A stretch of 64,000 nt of DNA, taken from assembly GCA_963995525.1 (NCBI GenBank), contig OZ023206.1, positions 3,529,350-3,593,349 on the forward strand, given 5' to 3'. The translations under genes were made by a program, and so were the position numbers. Positions 48,453-57,954 of this stretch are shown one piece after another. The notes beneath the pieces are model-generated. The model was given only the letters and a program-made list of their open reading frames with translations. It did no database searches and was not told the DNA's origin. Position 1 is the stretch's first letter. Each line of letters starts with the position of its first letter. The stretch is from Escarpia spicata. Lineage: Eukaryota; Annelida; Polychaeta; Sabellida; Siboglinidae.

Positions 48453-51400
48453 CTGAAACAACAAGACGGTCCCGTCACTCCTTCGGATATGTGTACACAT
48501 CTTACAGGTGAAGTTAATTCATTTTATTACAGTACAGTCAAAACTGGCTCCAATCACATATCTCACATAGTAGAAAGACCCTCTAGAAAAGGATAGCATT
48601 TGCAAAAACATGAGTAAACAACTCTATATAACTATCGTGTGTTTTTCTGAAATATATAAATACACTGGCAATTGGTAGATGAGAGGCCAATAGGTGTAGG
48701 AAGTGAACGAGGACAGAAAGAACCGAGTGGACCCTCGGAGGAGATCAACTAACACTGATCCAAAGTTATTGTATTGATATATAGCTGTACCGAGCAAATA
48801 TTGGACTGACAAGCCATTTATGAACACACACCAAACGACGCTGACAATCAATGGAGAGATCATCCTCGCAACGATGGACTGATGGTGATGTTGATGGTGA
48901 CAATGAGCATATTATGTCAGTGATATTTTTGGTTGGGATTAACATAAAGACATTTCCCCGTACCTTTGTAATCGTAAAAACACATGTTCAAAGGCACCGA
49001 TTTGATTCGCTGTTCGAATAAGTCGCGTTTGTTCAAGAAGAGGATGAAGTCTGTCTTTACAAGGAAACTGTTGTGGACGACCTCCTTGAAGGACGCAAGA
49101 CTGTCCTCCAGCGAGTTCTGAAACACACCATCGGGTCAATCACCCGAGGGTCAGGTCAGTTACCCCATAGTCATCATAGTGTATTACCTTATTATTAGTT
49201 TTTCTGTGTTTACTAGGTGGGGCTGTTAAATGCATTTTATTGACAATTGGTTTCTTTGTCATTCACCAGGTGTCCTTACTAGTACACGTTTACATTGTAC
49301 AATAATTATGTCATCTGAACAAGCAACATCATCCAGGATTCTGTTTAACCTTTCACAAACAATTTGTTATTCAGATTGACTACTAACTAAGACTATTTCA
49401 GGCTTCACATCACCAATTACTAGGTTACTAGCAAAATTGTAAACATTTTTTCAACATTTATCAAATTAAAAACATAATGCCTTCATCTTTTCACCTATAG
49501 GCCTAATACAGCATTCTCATTAAGTTAACAATTCTAATTTCATATGTCCACATCTAACATTTCCTAAATTTTGCATCAACTGTTACTTTCCTAATCCATA
49601 TCAACGGTATATTTCATTCTGGATTAGTAAATAAATGTTAGCATCTTTTCGATAACTGTAATAACATTATAGCCTTAGAAGAGACATCCTATCATTGGTT
49701 GTGTTGTTTCAAATAGCAATACCAGCTGCAGGAGCTGCCGGGAAGATGGCAGGATTGACGTCAAGCCGCATATGGGGCTCCACTCCGGATTTAACTGCTG
49801 GTAGGGTTTACTTATTATAACAGGTACAAAAATGTTTGTCAAATAGTCGTACATCAACAGCCACTGAAGGGTCGCAGTATTACCGAGACCTAAGGATCAA
49901 ACTTTTCTTAGATTGACTGTCCATAAACCTATAAAGCAATCAATCATTAAACTGCTTGATCAAACTGATGATCGATTATGAAAATCAAAGCAATTGCCAA
50001 CACTAAGTATTTACCATCGTGGTCACCCCTCTTATGCGACCAAAGTGCCTTTGTAAAATGAGTAGCCACGCAAGAGGCCTCAACTTCTGCAATTCACTAA
50101 TTAAACAATATTGCTAAATTGGACTTGGATAGACTCCAAACTGCACAGAATTGTTTAGCATGTGTGGTACTTAAAGCCCCTCGTTTCTCACCGCCACTGC
50201 CTATACGTAAACAGGTGCTCTGGCTTCCTGGTGTATATCAAATTAAATTCAAGGTAGCCACTAACATATACTGTGCCCTTTCTACACAACAGCCGTCCTA
50301 ATAAGTCTCCTTCAATATCCCCAGGGACCTCAGGTCATTTGTTTCACAAAATTTTCTTCCTAAAACCAAGCTTAACCTTACAGCAAACATGCTTTCTCTG
50401 TAGCTGCACCCAAAATATGGAATCAACTCCCTATCACTTTAAAATCATCTGAAGCTATAGCTACCGTTTGGAAGAAACTCAAGAATAATGATGTTCACGG
50501 TTCTGCCAATGATTCTTGTAGTTTGCTCAATTCACGTAAGTCATACACAGGGATTAGCAGCCAGATCTCACGAGATTTGAAGCAACGTACTTTGGAATGG
50601 GTTGGACAAAGACCCATTAACGATACATAACTAAGGTGCCTTTGCAAAACGGGTGGCCACCCCAGAGGACGCTACTGTATTTACCAACTTGGCGTCCTCC
50701 TCGAGAGTTTCACAGTAGCCACTGAGAGAGACAAAGAAGAAGACGGCTGTGACGTTGTCAAAGAAGTGGATCCACTTCTTACGCTGGTTCATCTGACCCG
50801 CCACGTCTATCACTCTACAACAGTAACCAATACTTCTTACGCTGGTTCATCTGACCCGCCACGTCTATCACTCTACAACAGTAACCAATACTTCTTACGC
50901 TGGTTCATCTGACCTGCCACGTCTATCACTCTACAACAGTAACCAATACTTCTTACGCTGGTTCATCTGACCCGCCACGTCTATCACTCTACAACAGTAA
51001 CCAATACAGGCCAGTTCTTATATAGCGTCACATCCACGCCTTATGACTGCTCAACGCAATTACAACTTCACGCCCACACAGACCTGTTCAATCAAACATC
51101 ATCTCAACTTCTCTAGGAAGCATTCAGCCATGCTGCAATTATTGCACGGAAGCTATTCGTGCTCAAATATCCACCTCTGTCTAAAGCCAGGTACTCATTC
51201 ATACCACTTACCTGTGAAAGCACTACACGGGGAAGCAGCCAAGAATTTAAAGGAGGGACTATCTTGCCAGGTGCAAAAAGCAAAAGTATCTTATAATGTG
51301 TAACATGGTGATAGCGTTAATGATACTCCTTAATCTCATCAGTTTTGCTAGGATGCTACATCCAGCCAAAGTAAGGGGCCATCCATAAAGTATGTCACAC

Positions 51401-54400
51401 TATTTGAAGACATTTATGACACCCTCTCTTTATAATGTCGGCATGTACATTACCCCAAAATTAAATTTTTGACAAAGACCCCCCACGATGCATAGATCTA
51501 AAATTGTTATAATCATTGCATGACTGATTACATTGATTGATTATAAAAAAAATACTACTACTGTTGTTTTTGTTGGAATGCCGTTGAAATCTACTCAAAA
51601 ACTGGCTGAAAAATTAATGGTACAACTCTATATCTGTCTGATATCGACAGCTCAATGAACCAACATTTCAAAATATGCTATGAAATTCTTACCCAAAATC
51701 CCCCAATAATGTGTAGTGCTTTGTCATTCTTGCCCAGAGTTCCCCACCATCCTTTACAAGTGACCCCTAAACATATTCACATGTAATGGAGTATCAGGTT
51801 TGAGGGTCTCAACCTAAAGTAAAAATAGTTTTTACTATGCAGTGCTATGCCCAGTACCTGTACGAGAGTCCGTCTGACACAAAGGCGTGTTCCTGCACTC
51901 CCAAGGTCGGCTTGCGGATATAGAGGACATCCATCATTGTAGGGACGTACGTTGGAGTGAGCAGCCGTGACATGTGCTCAAGGAAACTGGGACAACAAAA
52001 GAAATAACAAACATTGTAAAACTGTTTCGCCTCCCTATGTCACACGTACGGTAAATCAACATCACATGATTTTGAGAGTAATAAGCTTCCTGTGGATTGG
52101 TAGGTTACAACTTACAGAATTCATCCACCAAGTTTATTCAGCAAGATTTAGCAAGTTTGTTTAACAGGCTCTTAAATACAACTGGACAGTAAAGACATTG
52201 GTTTATTGGTAGTCCTTCTCTTTACTATACACTCCAGAAGTGACACTCCATGAGTAAAACCCCTGGAATAACTCAAGGAGTAACTCTCCAGGAGTAACGC
52301 CCCAGGATTAACACTGCTCGAGTAACACCCTTTCAGTAATACTCCAGGAGTAACAACCCAGGAGTAACCCCAGAACTAACATTCCAGGATTAACACTGCT
52401 CGAGTAACACCCCTTGAGTACTTGTTACTCCAGGAGTAACACCCCTTGAGTACGTGTTACTTCAGGAGTAACATGACAGTTGTTTACAATGAAAGAACCA
52501 CTGAAGACGTAACACAAAGAGTATGCCGTACTATTCTTCAGCAGGTACAAGAGGCGGCTCAAACTCGTGTTTACGGAGGAGACTATTCCTAACTGCGACA
52601 TCCCTCCACAGCGCCAGGATCTGGGCAGAGTAGTCCCGCAACTTGATGTAGTCAGGCGCCAGACTACACTCATTCTGTGTCACGCCACAAGGGACCGCAA
52701 CTGTCTCCGCCTCCAACATCCCGGCCGAGCCTCCGACCGGACTCGCACACACCTTCGTGATGTAACGGTGGCGCCACCTGGGGAACATCTCTTGAAATGA
52801 CCTTGCAAACACCTGGTGAACACAAACGAACCTCCTCAATGTACTGATGAACCTCACTTTATGGTCACCTCAGTAATACAGCCACCTCGCAATTAAGGTC
52901 ACGTATGCCAGGCCCGGAAGGTGACCTTAATAGTGAGGTCCCACTGTATATTCTAAACGAATCTAGAGGTAATCTTAAAATCAATAAACAAAGATTGTTA
53001 CTTGAGAGAAGTTAATTAAGTAGAATTGTGGCCAAGGTTTAGTAGGACATTGCTGTATCATTTAGGAGAAACAGTTCCAAGCTACTCTTTGTAGGCTTCT
53101 TCACCTTACTGTCATGGACGTGTAGCCCTAAACCTTTGTAGGCTTCTTCACCTTACTGTCATGGACCTGTAGCCCTAAACCTTTGTAGGCTTCTTCACCT
53201 TACTGTCATGGACGTGTAGCCCTAAACCTTTGTAGGCTTCTTCACCTTACTTTCATGGACGTGTAGCCCTAAACCTTTGTAGGCTTCTTCACCTTACTGT
53301 CATGGACCTGTAGCCCTAAACCTTTGTAGGCTTCTTCACCTTACTGTCATGGATCTGTAGCCCTAAACCTTTGTAGGCTTCTTCACCTTACTGTCATGGA
53401 CGTGTAGCCCTAAACCTTTGTAGGCTTCTTCACCTTACTGTCATGGACCTGTCGCCCTAAACCTTTGAATGCCTGCCCACTTATACTACATTACACAACA
53501 GCGTTATGTCTTACTTCGTTCTCCTGCTGACTGTATTGACCTTCGAACTTCTTTACGTGATCCAGGATGAGGTTGAGCGCATCAGAAATGTTCTCATAGA
53601 TGTCGCCAGTGTGCTTCGACCGTTCAGCGACGGGGAATCCATCACCATGGTGGATACGAAGTTGCTTGATGAATGTGCTCTTGCCAGAGCTGGCGCCACC
53701 TAGTGCCAAACATCAAAACGATCATCAAAACTACACAGGCAGAGAAATGAGATCATGTTTCGCCTAAACACCCTAGTCATGTGACCTAATGTCACATCCT
53801 TGATATGTCAACGTTGTTATTACCACTAAGTAGCATTCACTTGGGGTCGCAGTGGCACTATGTAGATCAATCGTCCATGTGTAACCTACATGCGACAAAG
53901 TAATTGCTTATTTGACAGCCAGTGCAACATTTTATTACACATCTAATTATATCTTAGTTATATATGTACCGGCAGATGTTGTTGTTCACCAATAAAAGCC
54001 AACTTTCAGCTTCTTTAAAGAGAAGTGTAAAGTTTGTACTGGTCTGGCTATGTGTTCTAGAAGTCCACACTCAAAAAAATCTACTTGGGGTTCAACGTCG
54101 TCTTTGAATGCATGGTTTTCTTCATGTGGAAACAAGGTCATATATGAGATTTGTACATTAATGCATTATGTATGATGTATGGAAATGACTGAATAAGTTT
54201 GTCCATTTTTGAATGTTTGTGTAGGTTTCCTATTGGTTTTCTTTTTGTGCACCAACGTTTTTCCAGGCATACATGTAGAAAACGTACAAGTTTTTCAAAA
54301 CAACTACCTCAGGAGAATACTGTGAATCTACTGGCCAAACAAAACAACTACCTCAGGAGAACACTGTGAATCTACTGGCCAAACAAAACAACTACCTCAG

Positions 54401-55578
54401 GAGAACACTGTGAATCTACTGGCCAAACAAAACAACTACCTCAGGAGAACACTGTGAATCTACTGGCCAAACAAAACAACTACCTCAGGAGAACACTGTG
54501 AATCTACTGGCCAAACAAAACAACTACCTCAGGAGACCACTGTGAATCTACAGGCCAAACAAAACAACTACCTCAGGAGAATACTGTGAATCTACTGGCC
54601 AAACAAGTCTTCAAAACGGAACTGTGTATAAAGGACAGGCAGCCCAGCACTCTCGAGGCATAAAAGGACAGGCAGCCCAGCACTCTCGAGGCATAAAAGG
54701 ACAGGCAGCCCAGCACTCTCGAGGCATAAAAGGACAGACAGCCCAGCACTCTCGAGGCATAAAAGGACAGGCAGCCCAGCACTCTCGAGGCATAAAAGGA
54801 CAGACAGCCCAGCACTCTCGAGGCATAAAAGGACAGACAGCCCAGCACTCTCGAGGCATAAAAGGACAGGCAGCCCAGCACTCTCGGGGCATAAAAGGAC
54901 AGGCAGCCCAGCACTCTCGAGGTATAAAAGGACAGGGGGAGAGCCAAGCAAATCAGTGGATCAGGAGATGAAGGCACTCGGGTGGAGTTGTGGAGCCAGG
55001 TGACGAAGCGGGACAGGCAACATTGGAATTGGCCTTGTGTGTGACCCCACATGGAGAGGATTAAAAGTAAACATAAAAAGAAATGGACAACATCTAAAAA
55101 ATGTAAGTTCTTATATAGTGCACTATCCAGTCCTTAGGACTGCTCAAAGCACTTTACGCTCTACTCCCTGGCAGACTTATTCAATCGAACACCATCTCAA
55201 CTTTTCTGGGAAGCTACCAGCCATGCTGCAATTAATGCGCAAAGACTATTCGTACATAGATATCCACCACTGTCTATAGCCAGGTACTCATTCATACAGC
55301 TGGGTGAACTGGAGCAGTGTAGACTGTACAAATTTGCCGAAGGTTCGACACTGCAGCACAGGATTCAAACCCAGGTTCTCTCGGTGAAGAGTCCAAAGCT
55401 GTAGCGACTGCACCACGGCAATCTGTGTTAGATACTGTAGTGATGACACGAGACAGACATCATGTGTTGACCTACCTAGCACCAGTAGCTGTACCTCCTT
55501 CTGTTTCCTCTCACGGTCCTCGTCCAGTTGGTGGTCAATGCTCTTGCTTCTTGCAATGGCCGACTGCACCTTATGCAT
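48265..55578 (-). CDS. Heterotrimeric G-protein alpha subunit-like, Gαi/o-type exon structure, 389 aa
   Basis: Coding exons in transcript order: 55578-55476, 53699-53515, 52812-52532, 51986-51858, 50814-50685, 49117-48964, 48452-48265. The total is 1170 nt, all GT/AG, phases 1,0,2,2,0,1. Motifs: P-loop GGASSGKS (35-42), switch I R214-K-P-T217, switch II DVAGQ (236-240) with the catalytic Gln, RKKWIHFF, NKRD (305-308), SCAID (358-362). Exons 4, 5 and 6 (129, 130, 154 nt) and all phases equal those I recall for vertebrate GNAI/GNAO. Exon 2 (185 nt) equals their exons 2+3 fused, and exon 3 is about 123 nt longer (helical-domain insert). Oddities: no MG-x-C lipidation start, P-loop Gly-Glu replaced by Ala-Ser, DVGGQ changed to DVAGQ, and a C-terminus NMPL without Cys. 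Family role: GTP-switch coupling receptors to effectors at the plasma membrane. Whether this divergent member still couples to receptors is unknown. Confidence 0.93.
48964..49117 (-). CDS. Gα-like gene, coding exon 6 (NKxD)
   Basis: Residues 277-327: NSLEDSLASFKEVVHNSFLV, KTDFILFLNKRDLFEQRIKS. Guanine-specificity motif NKRD. 154 nt, as in Gαi exon 7. Acceptor gtgtttcag, donor gtacgg. Confidence 0.95.
50110..50490 (+). mobile_element. LINE 3' fragment (post-RT region)
   Basis: Plus frame 50119-50301: LDRLQTAQNCLACVVLKAPR, LWLPGVYQIKFKVATNIYCA, i.e. the LQRVQN.AARLV...LHWLPV..RI.FK block. Then, after a stop, APKIWNQLPITLKSS (about 50406-50450) matches the usual P-x-x-W-N-x-L-P block near LINE ORF2 ends. 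Truncated and broken. In Gα intron 5. Confidence 0.82.
50685..50814 (-). CDS. Gα-like gene, coding exon 5 (switch II)
   Basis: Residues 233-276: VIDVAGQMNQRKKWIHFFDN, VTAVFFFVSLSGYCETLEED. 130 nt, as in Gαi exon 6. Its acceptor and first 40 nt are repeated three more times directly upstream (50817-51004). Confidence 0.95.
50775..51004 (-). repeat. 58-bp array made from the Gα exon 5 splice acceptor (mirage minisatellite)
   Basis: The block cttcttacgctggttcatct recurs at 50775, 50833, 50891 and 50949, exactly 58 bp apart. Minus strand per unit: 18 nt of intron (tattggttactgttgtag) and 40 nt of exon 5 through DVAGQMNQRKK. Three pseudo-copies precede the real exon in the direction of transcription. 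Copies are nearly identical (one change at a silent position). Each copy also contains GTAAGA in gcGTAAGAag, a consensus donor 31 nt after the acceptor. Confidence 0.95.
51014..51205 (-). mobile_element. tRNA-derived SINE, copy D (3' part)
   Basis: Minus-oriented. The tail end gttcttatatagcg (plus) comes first, then acagacctgttcaatcaaac, ggaagcattcagccatgctg, ccacctctgtctaaagccag, gtactcattcatacca. The tRNA head is missing. It directly abuts the exon 5-derived array. Confidence 0.82.
51378..51780. repeat. Probable dispersed repeat beginning ggggccatccataaagtatg
   Basis: The block ggggccatccataaagtatg + tcacac and following 'gacccccc' motifs match, from memory, a repeat common in invertebrate genomes. 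Boundaries and class cannot be set from this window. Confidence 0.4.
51858..51986 (-). CDS. Gα-like gene, coding exon 4 (switch I)
   Basis: Residues 190-232: FLEHMSRLLTPTYVPTMMDV, LYIRKPTLGVQEH. It carries the catalytic Arg (R214) and Mg-binding Thr (T217). 129 nt, as in Gαi exon 5. Confidence 0.94.
52230..52470 (+). repeat. 15-bp 'ccaggagtaacaccc' minisatellite, locus 1
   Basis: About 15 diverged units of ccaggagtaacaccc in Gα intron 3, ending about 60 bp from exon 3's donor. The same motif forms the larger array at 62040-62765. Confidence 0.88.
52532..52812 (-). CDS. Gα-like gene, coding exon 3 (helical domain with insert)
   Basis: Residues 97-189 plus two bases. The second half (YSAQILALWRDVAVRNSLLR, KHEFEPPLVPAEEY) aligns with the Gα helical domain. 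The first about 41 residues (VFARSFQEMFPRWRHRYITK...) have no counterpart in standard Gα. Acceptor tgttcaccag. The donor is gtacgg at GAA GAA TA|, so the apparent TAG stop is removed by splicing. Confidence 0.88.
52855..52952. mobile_element. MITE, family 2, copy 2
   Basis: Short hairpin element: cagccacctcgcaattaagg + tcac, then ggtgaccttaatagtgaggt + cccactgta. The arms pair almost completely. Sister of 45863-46037. It lies in Gα intron 2, 40 bp upstream of exon 3. Confidence 0.82.
53065..53470 (+). repeat. 47-bp minisatellite, about 8 copies
   Basis: Unit ctttgtaggcttcttcacct + tactgtcatggacgtgtagc + cctaaac; copies are nearly identical. In Gα intron 2, ending about 45 bp from the exon 2 donor; it does not include exon sequence. 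Confidence 0.93.
53515..53699 (-). CDS. Gα-like gene, coding exon 2 (P-loop)
   Basis: Residues 35-96: GGASSGKSTFIKQLRIHHGD, then DIYENISDALNLILDHVKKF. Acceptor cactag, donor gtaaga. It equals Gαi exons 2 and 3 combined (43+142 nt). Confidence 0.94.
54290..54606 (+). repeat. 44-bp minisatellite, about 7 copies
   Basis: Unit aaacaaaacaactacctcag + gagaacactgtgaatctact + ggcc. In Gα intron 1. Confidence 0.93.
54627..54935 (+). repeat. 33-bp minisatellite, about 9.5 copies
   Basis: Unit gcataaaaggacaggcagcc + cagcactctcgag; copies are near-identical. It lies next to the 44-bp array. All frames are open because 33 is a multiple of three; these are not genes. Confidence 0.93.
55110..55428 (-). 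mobile_element. tRNA-derived SINE, copy E (full length)
   Basis: The most complete copy, minus-oriented. Head: ttgccgtggtgcagtcgcta (box A-like), box B ggtttgaatcc (plus 55361-55371). Body: cagttcacccagctgtatga, gtacctggctatagacagtg, ttaattgcagcatggctggt. Tail: gattgaataagtctgccagg, ending gcactatataagaac and an A/T-rich stretch. In Gα intron 1, about 50 bp from the exon 1 donor. Confidence 0.9.
55476..55578 (-). CDS. Gα-like gene, coding exon 1
   Basis: Encodes residues 1-34 plus one base: MHKVQSAIARSKSIDHQLDE ... VQLLVL|G, the Gα N-terminal helix. It ends in the P-loop like Gαi exon 1. The first in-frame ATG is used. A TAG 21 nt upstream (55598-55596 region) blocks extension unless it is itself the acceptor TTTTAG|ACC, which would add T-Q-E-G-G-I. 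The exon is five codons shorter than Gαi exon 1 and lacks MGC. Its 5' edge is the last unit of the 54/55-bp array. Confidence 0.85.
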
Positions 55579-57243
55579 GATGCCCCCTTCTTGGGTCTAA
55601 AACACATGTAATGGTGGAACTTTGTGAATGGTGACCAATTCTTGGGTCTTAAACATAGCAATGGTAGGTGGAACTTTGTGAATGGTGACCAATTCTTGGG
55701 TCTTAAACATAGCAATGGTAGGTGGAACTTTGTGAATGGTGACCAATTCTTGGGTCTTAAACATAGCAATGGTAGGTGGAACTTTGTGAATGGTGACCAA
55801 TTCGTGGGTCTTAAACATAGCAATGGTAGGTGGAACTTTGTGAATGGTGACCAATTCTTGGGTCTTAAACATAGCAATGGTAGGTGGAACTTTGTGAATG
55901 GTGACCAATTCGTGGGTCTTAAACATAGCAATGGTAGGTGGAACTTTGTGAATGGTGACCAATTCGTGGGTCTTAAACATAGCAATGGTAGGTGGAACTT
56001 TGTGAATGGTGACCAATTCTTGGGTCTTAAACATAGCAATGGTAGGTGGAACTTTGTGAATGGTGACCAATTCTTGGGTCTTAAACATAGCAATGGTAGG
56101 TGGAACTTTGTGAATGGTGACCAATTCTTGGGTCTTAAACATAGCAATGGTAGGTGGAACTTTGTGAATGGTGACCAATTCTTGGGTCTTAAACATAGCA
56201 ATGGTAGGTGGAACTTTGTGAATGGTGACCAATTCGTGGGTCTTAAACATAGCAATGGTAGGTGGAACTTTGTGAATGGTGACCAATTCGTGGGTCTTAA
56301 ACATAGCAATGGTAGGTGGAACTTTGTGAATGGTGACCAATTCTTGGGTCTTAAACATAGCAATGGTAGGTGGAACTTTGTGAATGGTGACCAATTCGTG
56401 GGTCTTAAACATAGCAATGGTAGGTGGAACTTTGTGAATGGTGACCAATTCTTGGGTCTTAAACATAGCAATGGTAGGTGGAACTTTGTGAATGGTGACC
56501 AATTCGTGGGTCTTAAACATAGCAATGGTAGGTGGAACTTTGTGAATGGTGACCAATTCGTGGGTCTTAAACATAGCAATGGTAGGTGGAACTTTGTGAA
56601 TGGTGACCAATTCTTGGGTCTTAAACATAGCAATGGTAGGTGGAACTTTGTGAATGGTGACCAATTCGTGGGTCTTAAACATAGCAATGGTAGGTGGAAC
56701 TTTGTGAATGGTGACCAATTCGTGGGTCTTAAACATAGCAATGGTAGGTGGAACTTTGTGAATGGTGACCAATTCGTGGGTCTTAAACATAGCAATGGTA
56801 GATGGAACTTTGTGAATGGTGACCAATTCGTGGGTCTTAAACATAGCAATGGTAGGTGGAACTTTGTGAATGGTGACCAATTCGTGGGTCTTAAACATAG
56901 CAATGGTAGGTGGAACTTTGTGAATGGTGACCAATTCGTGGGTCTTAAACATAGCAATGGTAGGTGGAACTTTGTGAATGGTGACCAATTCGTGGGTCTT
57001 AAACATAGCAATGGTAGGTGGAACTTTGTGAATGGTGACCAATTCGTGGGTCTTAAACATAGCAATGGTAGGTGGAACTTTGTGAATGGTGACCAATTCG
57101 TGGGTCTTAAACATAGCAATGGTAGGTGGAACTTTGTGAATGGTGACCAATTCGTGGGTCTTAAACATAGCAATGGTAGGTGGAACTTTGTGAATGGTGA
57201 CCAATTCGTGGGTCTTAAACATAGCAATGGTAGGTGGAATTTG
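55579..57243 (-). repeat. 54-bp array contiguous with Gα exon 1 (mirage minisatellite)
   Basis: About 30 units. Minus-strand unit: gctatgtttaag|acccaagaa, ttggtcaccattcacaaagt, tccacctaccatt. It aligns without gaps to the edge of Gα exon 1 (gtgttttag|acccaagaa, gggggcatcatgcataaggt, gcagtcggccatt). Reading the unit in the exon's frame gives TQELVTIHKVPPTIAMFK against TQEGGIMHKVQSAIARSK in the gene. The unit next to the exon is shortened and ends in TAG. Frames of 560, 652 and 698 residues here are repeat artefacts. Confidence 0.93.
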
Positions 57244-57600
57244 TTGAATGATGACCAATTCTTGGGTCTGAAATACATACAATGGCCGGTTGAACATTGT
57301 GGATGATGCCCCCTTCTTGGGTCTGAAATACATACAATGGCCGGTTGAACATTGTGGATGATGCCCCCTTCTTGGGTCTGAAATACACACAATGGCCGGT
57401 TGAACATTGTGGATGACGCCCCCTTCTTGGGTCTGAAATACACACAATAACCGGTTGAACATTGTGGATGATGCCCCCTTCTTGGGTCTGAAATACACAC
57501 AATGGCCGGTTGAACATTGTGGATGATGCCCCCTTTTTGGGTCTGAAATACACAAAATGGCAGTTTGAACATTGTGGATGATGCCCCCTTCTTGGGTCTG
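57244..57600 (-). repeat. 55-bp array, distal relatives of the Gα exon 1 unit
   Basis: Six units of 55 bp, minus strand tgtatttcag|acccaagaag + ggggcatcatccacaatgtt + caaccggccattg. These resemble the real exon edge more closely than the 54-bp units between them and the exon. Each keeps a consensus-like acceptor (tttcag|a). Confidence 0.93.
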
Positions 57601-57769
57601 AAAACTTCACGAATTACGTTTATGTCTTGAGTGTGACTTGGGGGGGGGCCGACATACAGTTAGACATACCTGACTTTAATACCTGGAACAAAGGAGGAAC
57701 GACATAAGATCTACCAAATTAGATGTATTAATTATACAGTATGCTTAACATATATTTGTGAAGAGAACA

Positions 57770-57890
57770 TATGTAAAATGTTGTGTTCCAATAAGTGTAC
57801 AAGGGTGTGCACCCATTCACTCCTGTGATCTCTGGGTACAGCCATCTCAGCAGACGTGACTGCTAGTGATTTATATGTCAACATAAATGA
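57770..57890 (+). repeat. Dispersed repeat, copy 2
   Basis: Pairs with 47395-47530: atatgtaaaatgtt, gttccaataagtgtacaagg, cagcagacgtgactgctagt, gatttatatg. Unclassified. Confidence 0.65.
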
Positions 57891-57954
57891 GCAAGAGTGC
57901 CAGAAAATACCAGAAAATTACTTGCAGCTCTTATTTAAAAATTACCGTGTATTT

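Noticed and set aside
52503..52531. In-frame TAG ending Gα exon 3 frame
   Set aside because: The stop straddles the donor TA|gtacgg. Splicing removes it, and the joined codon TAT fits the Tyr found at this point in Gα proteins.
53065..53470. Fourth exon-edge array at the Gα exon 2 donor
   Set aside because: The 47-bp unit lies close to the donor but shares no sequence with exon 2 or its splice site.
55476..57572. Open frames of 698, 652 and 560 residues on both strands
   Set aside because: They lie in a 54-bp tandem array (a multiple of three without stops), so several frames on both strands are open at once. Only the last about 100 nt belong to Gα exon 1.
57661..57700. 13-nt candidate micro-exon (ttgttccag ... 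gtatgt, minus) as a true first Gα exon
   Set aside because: Signals are short and expected by chance; no coding content to judge.
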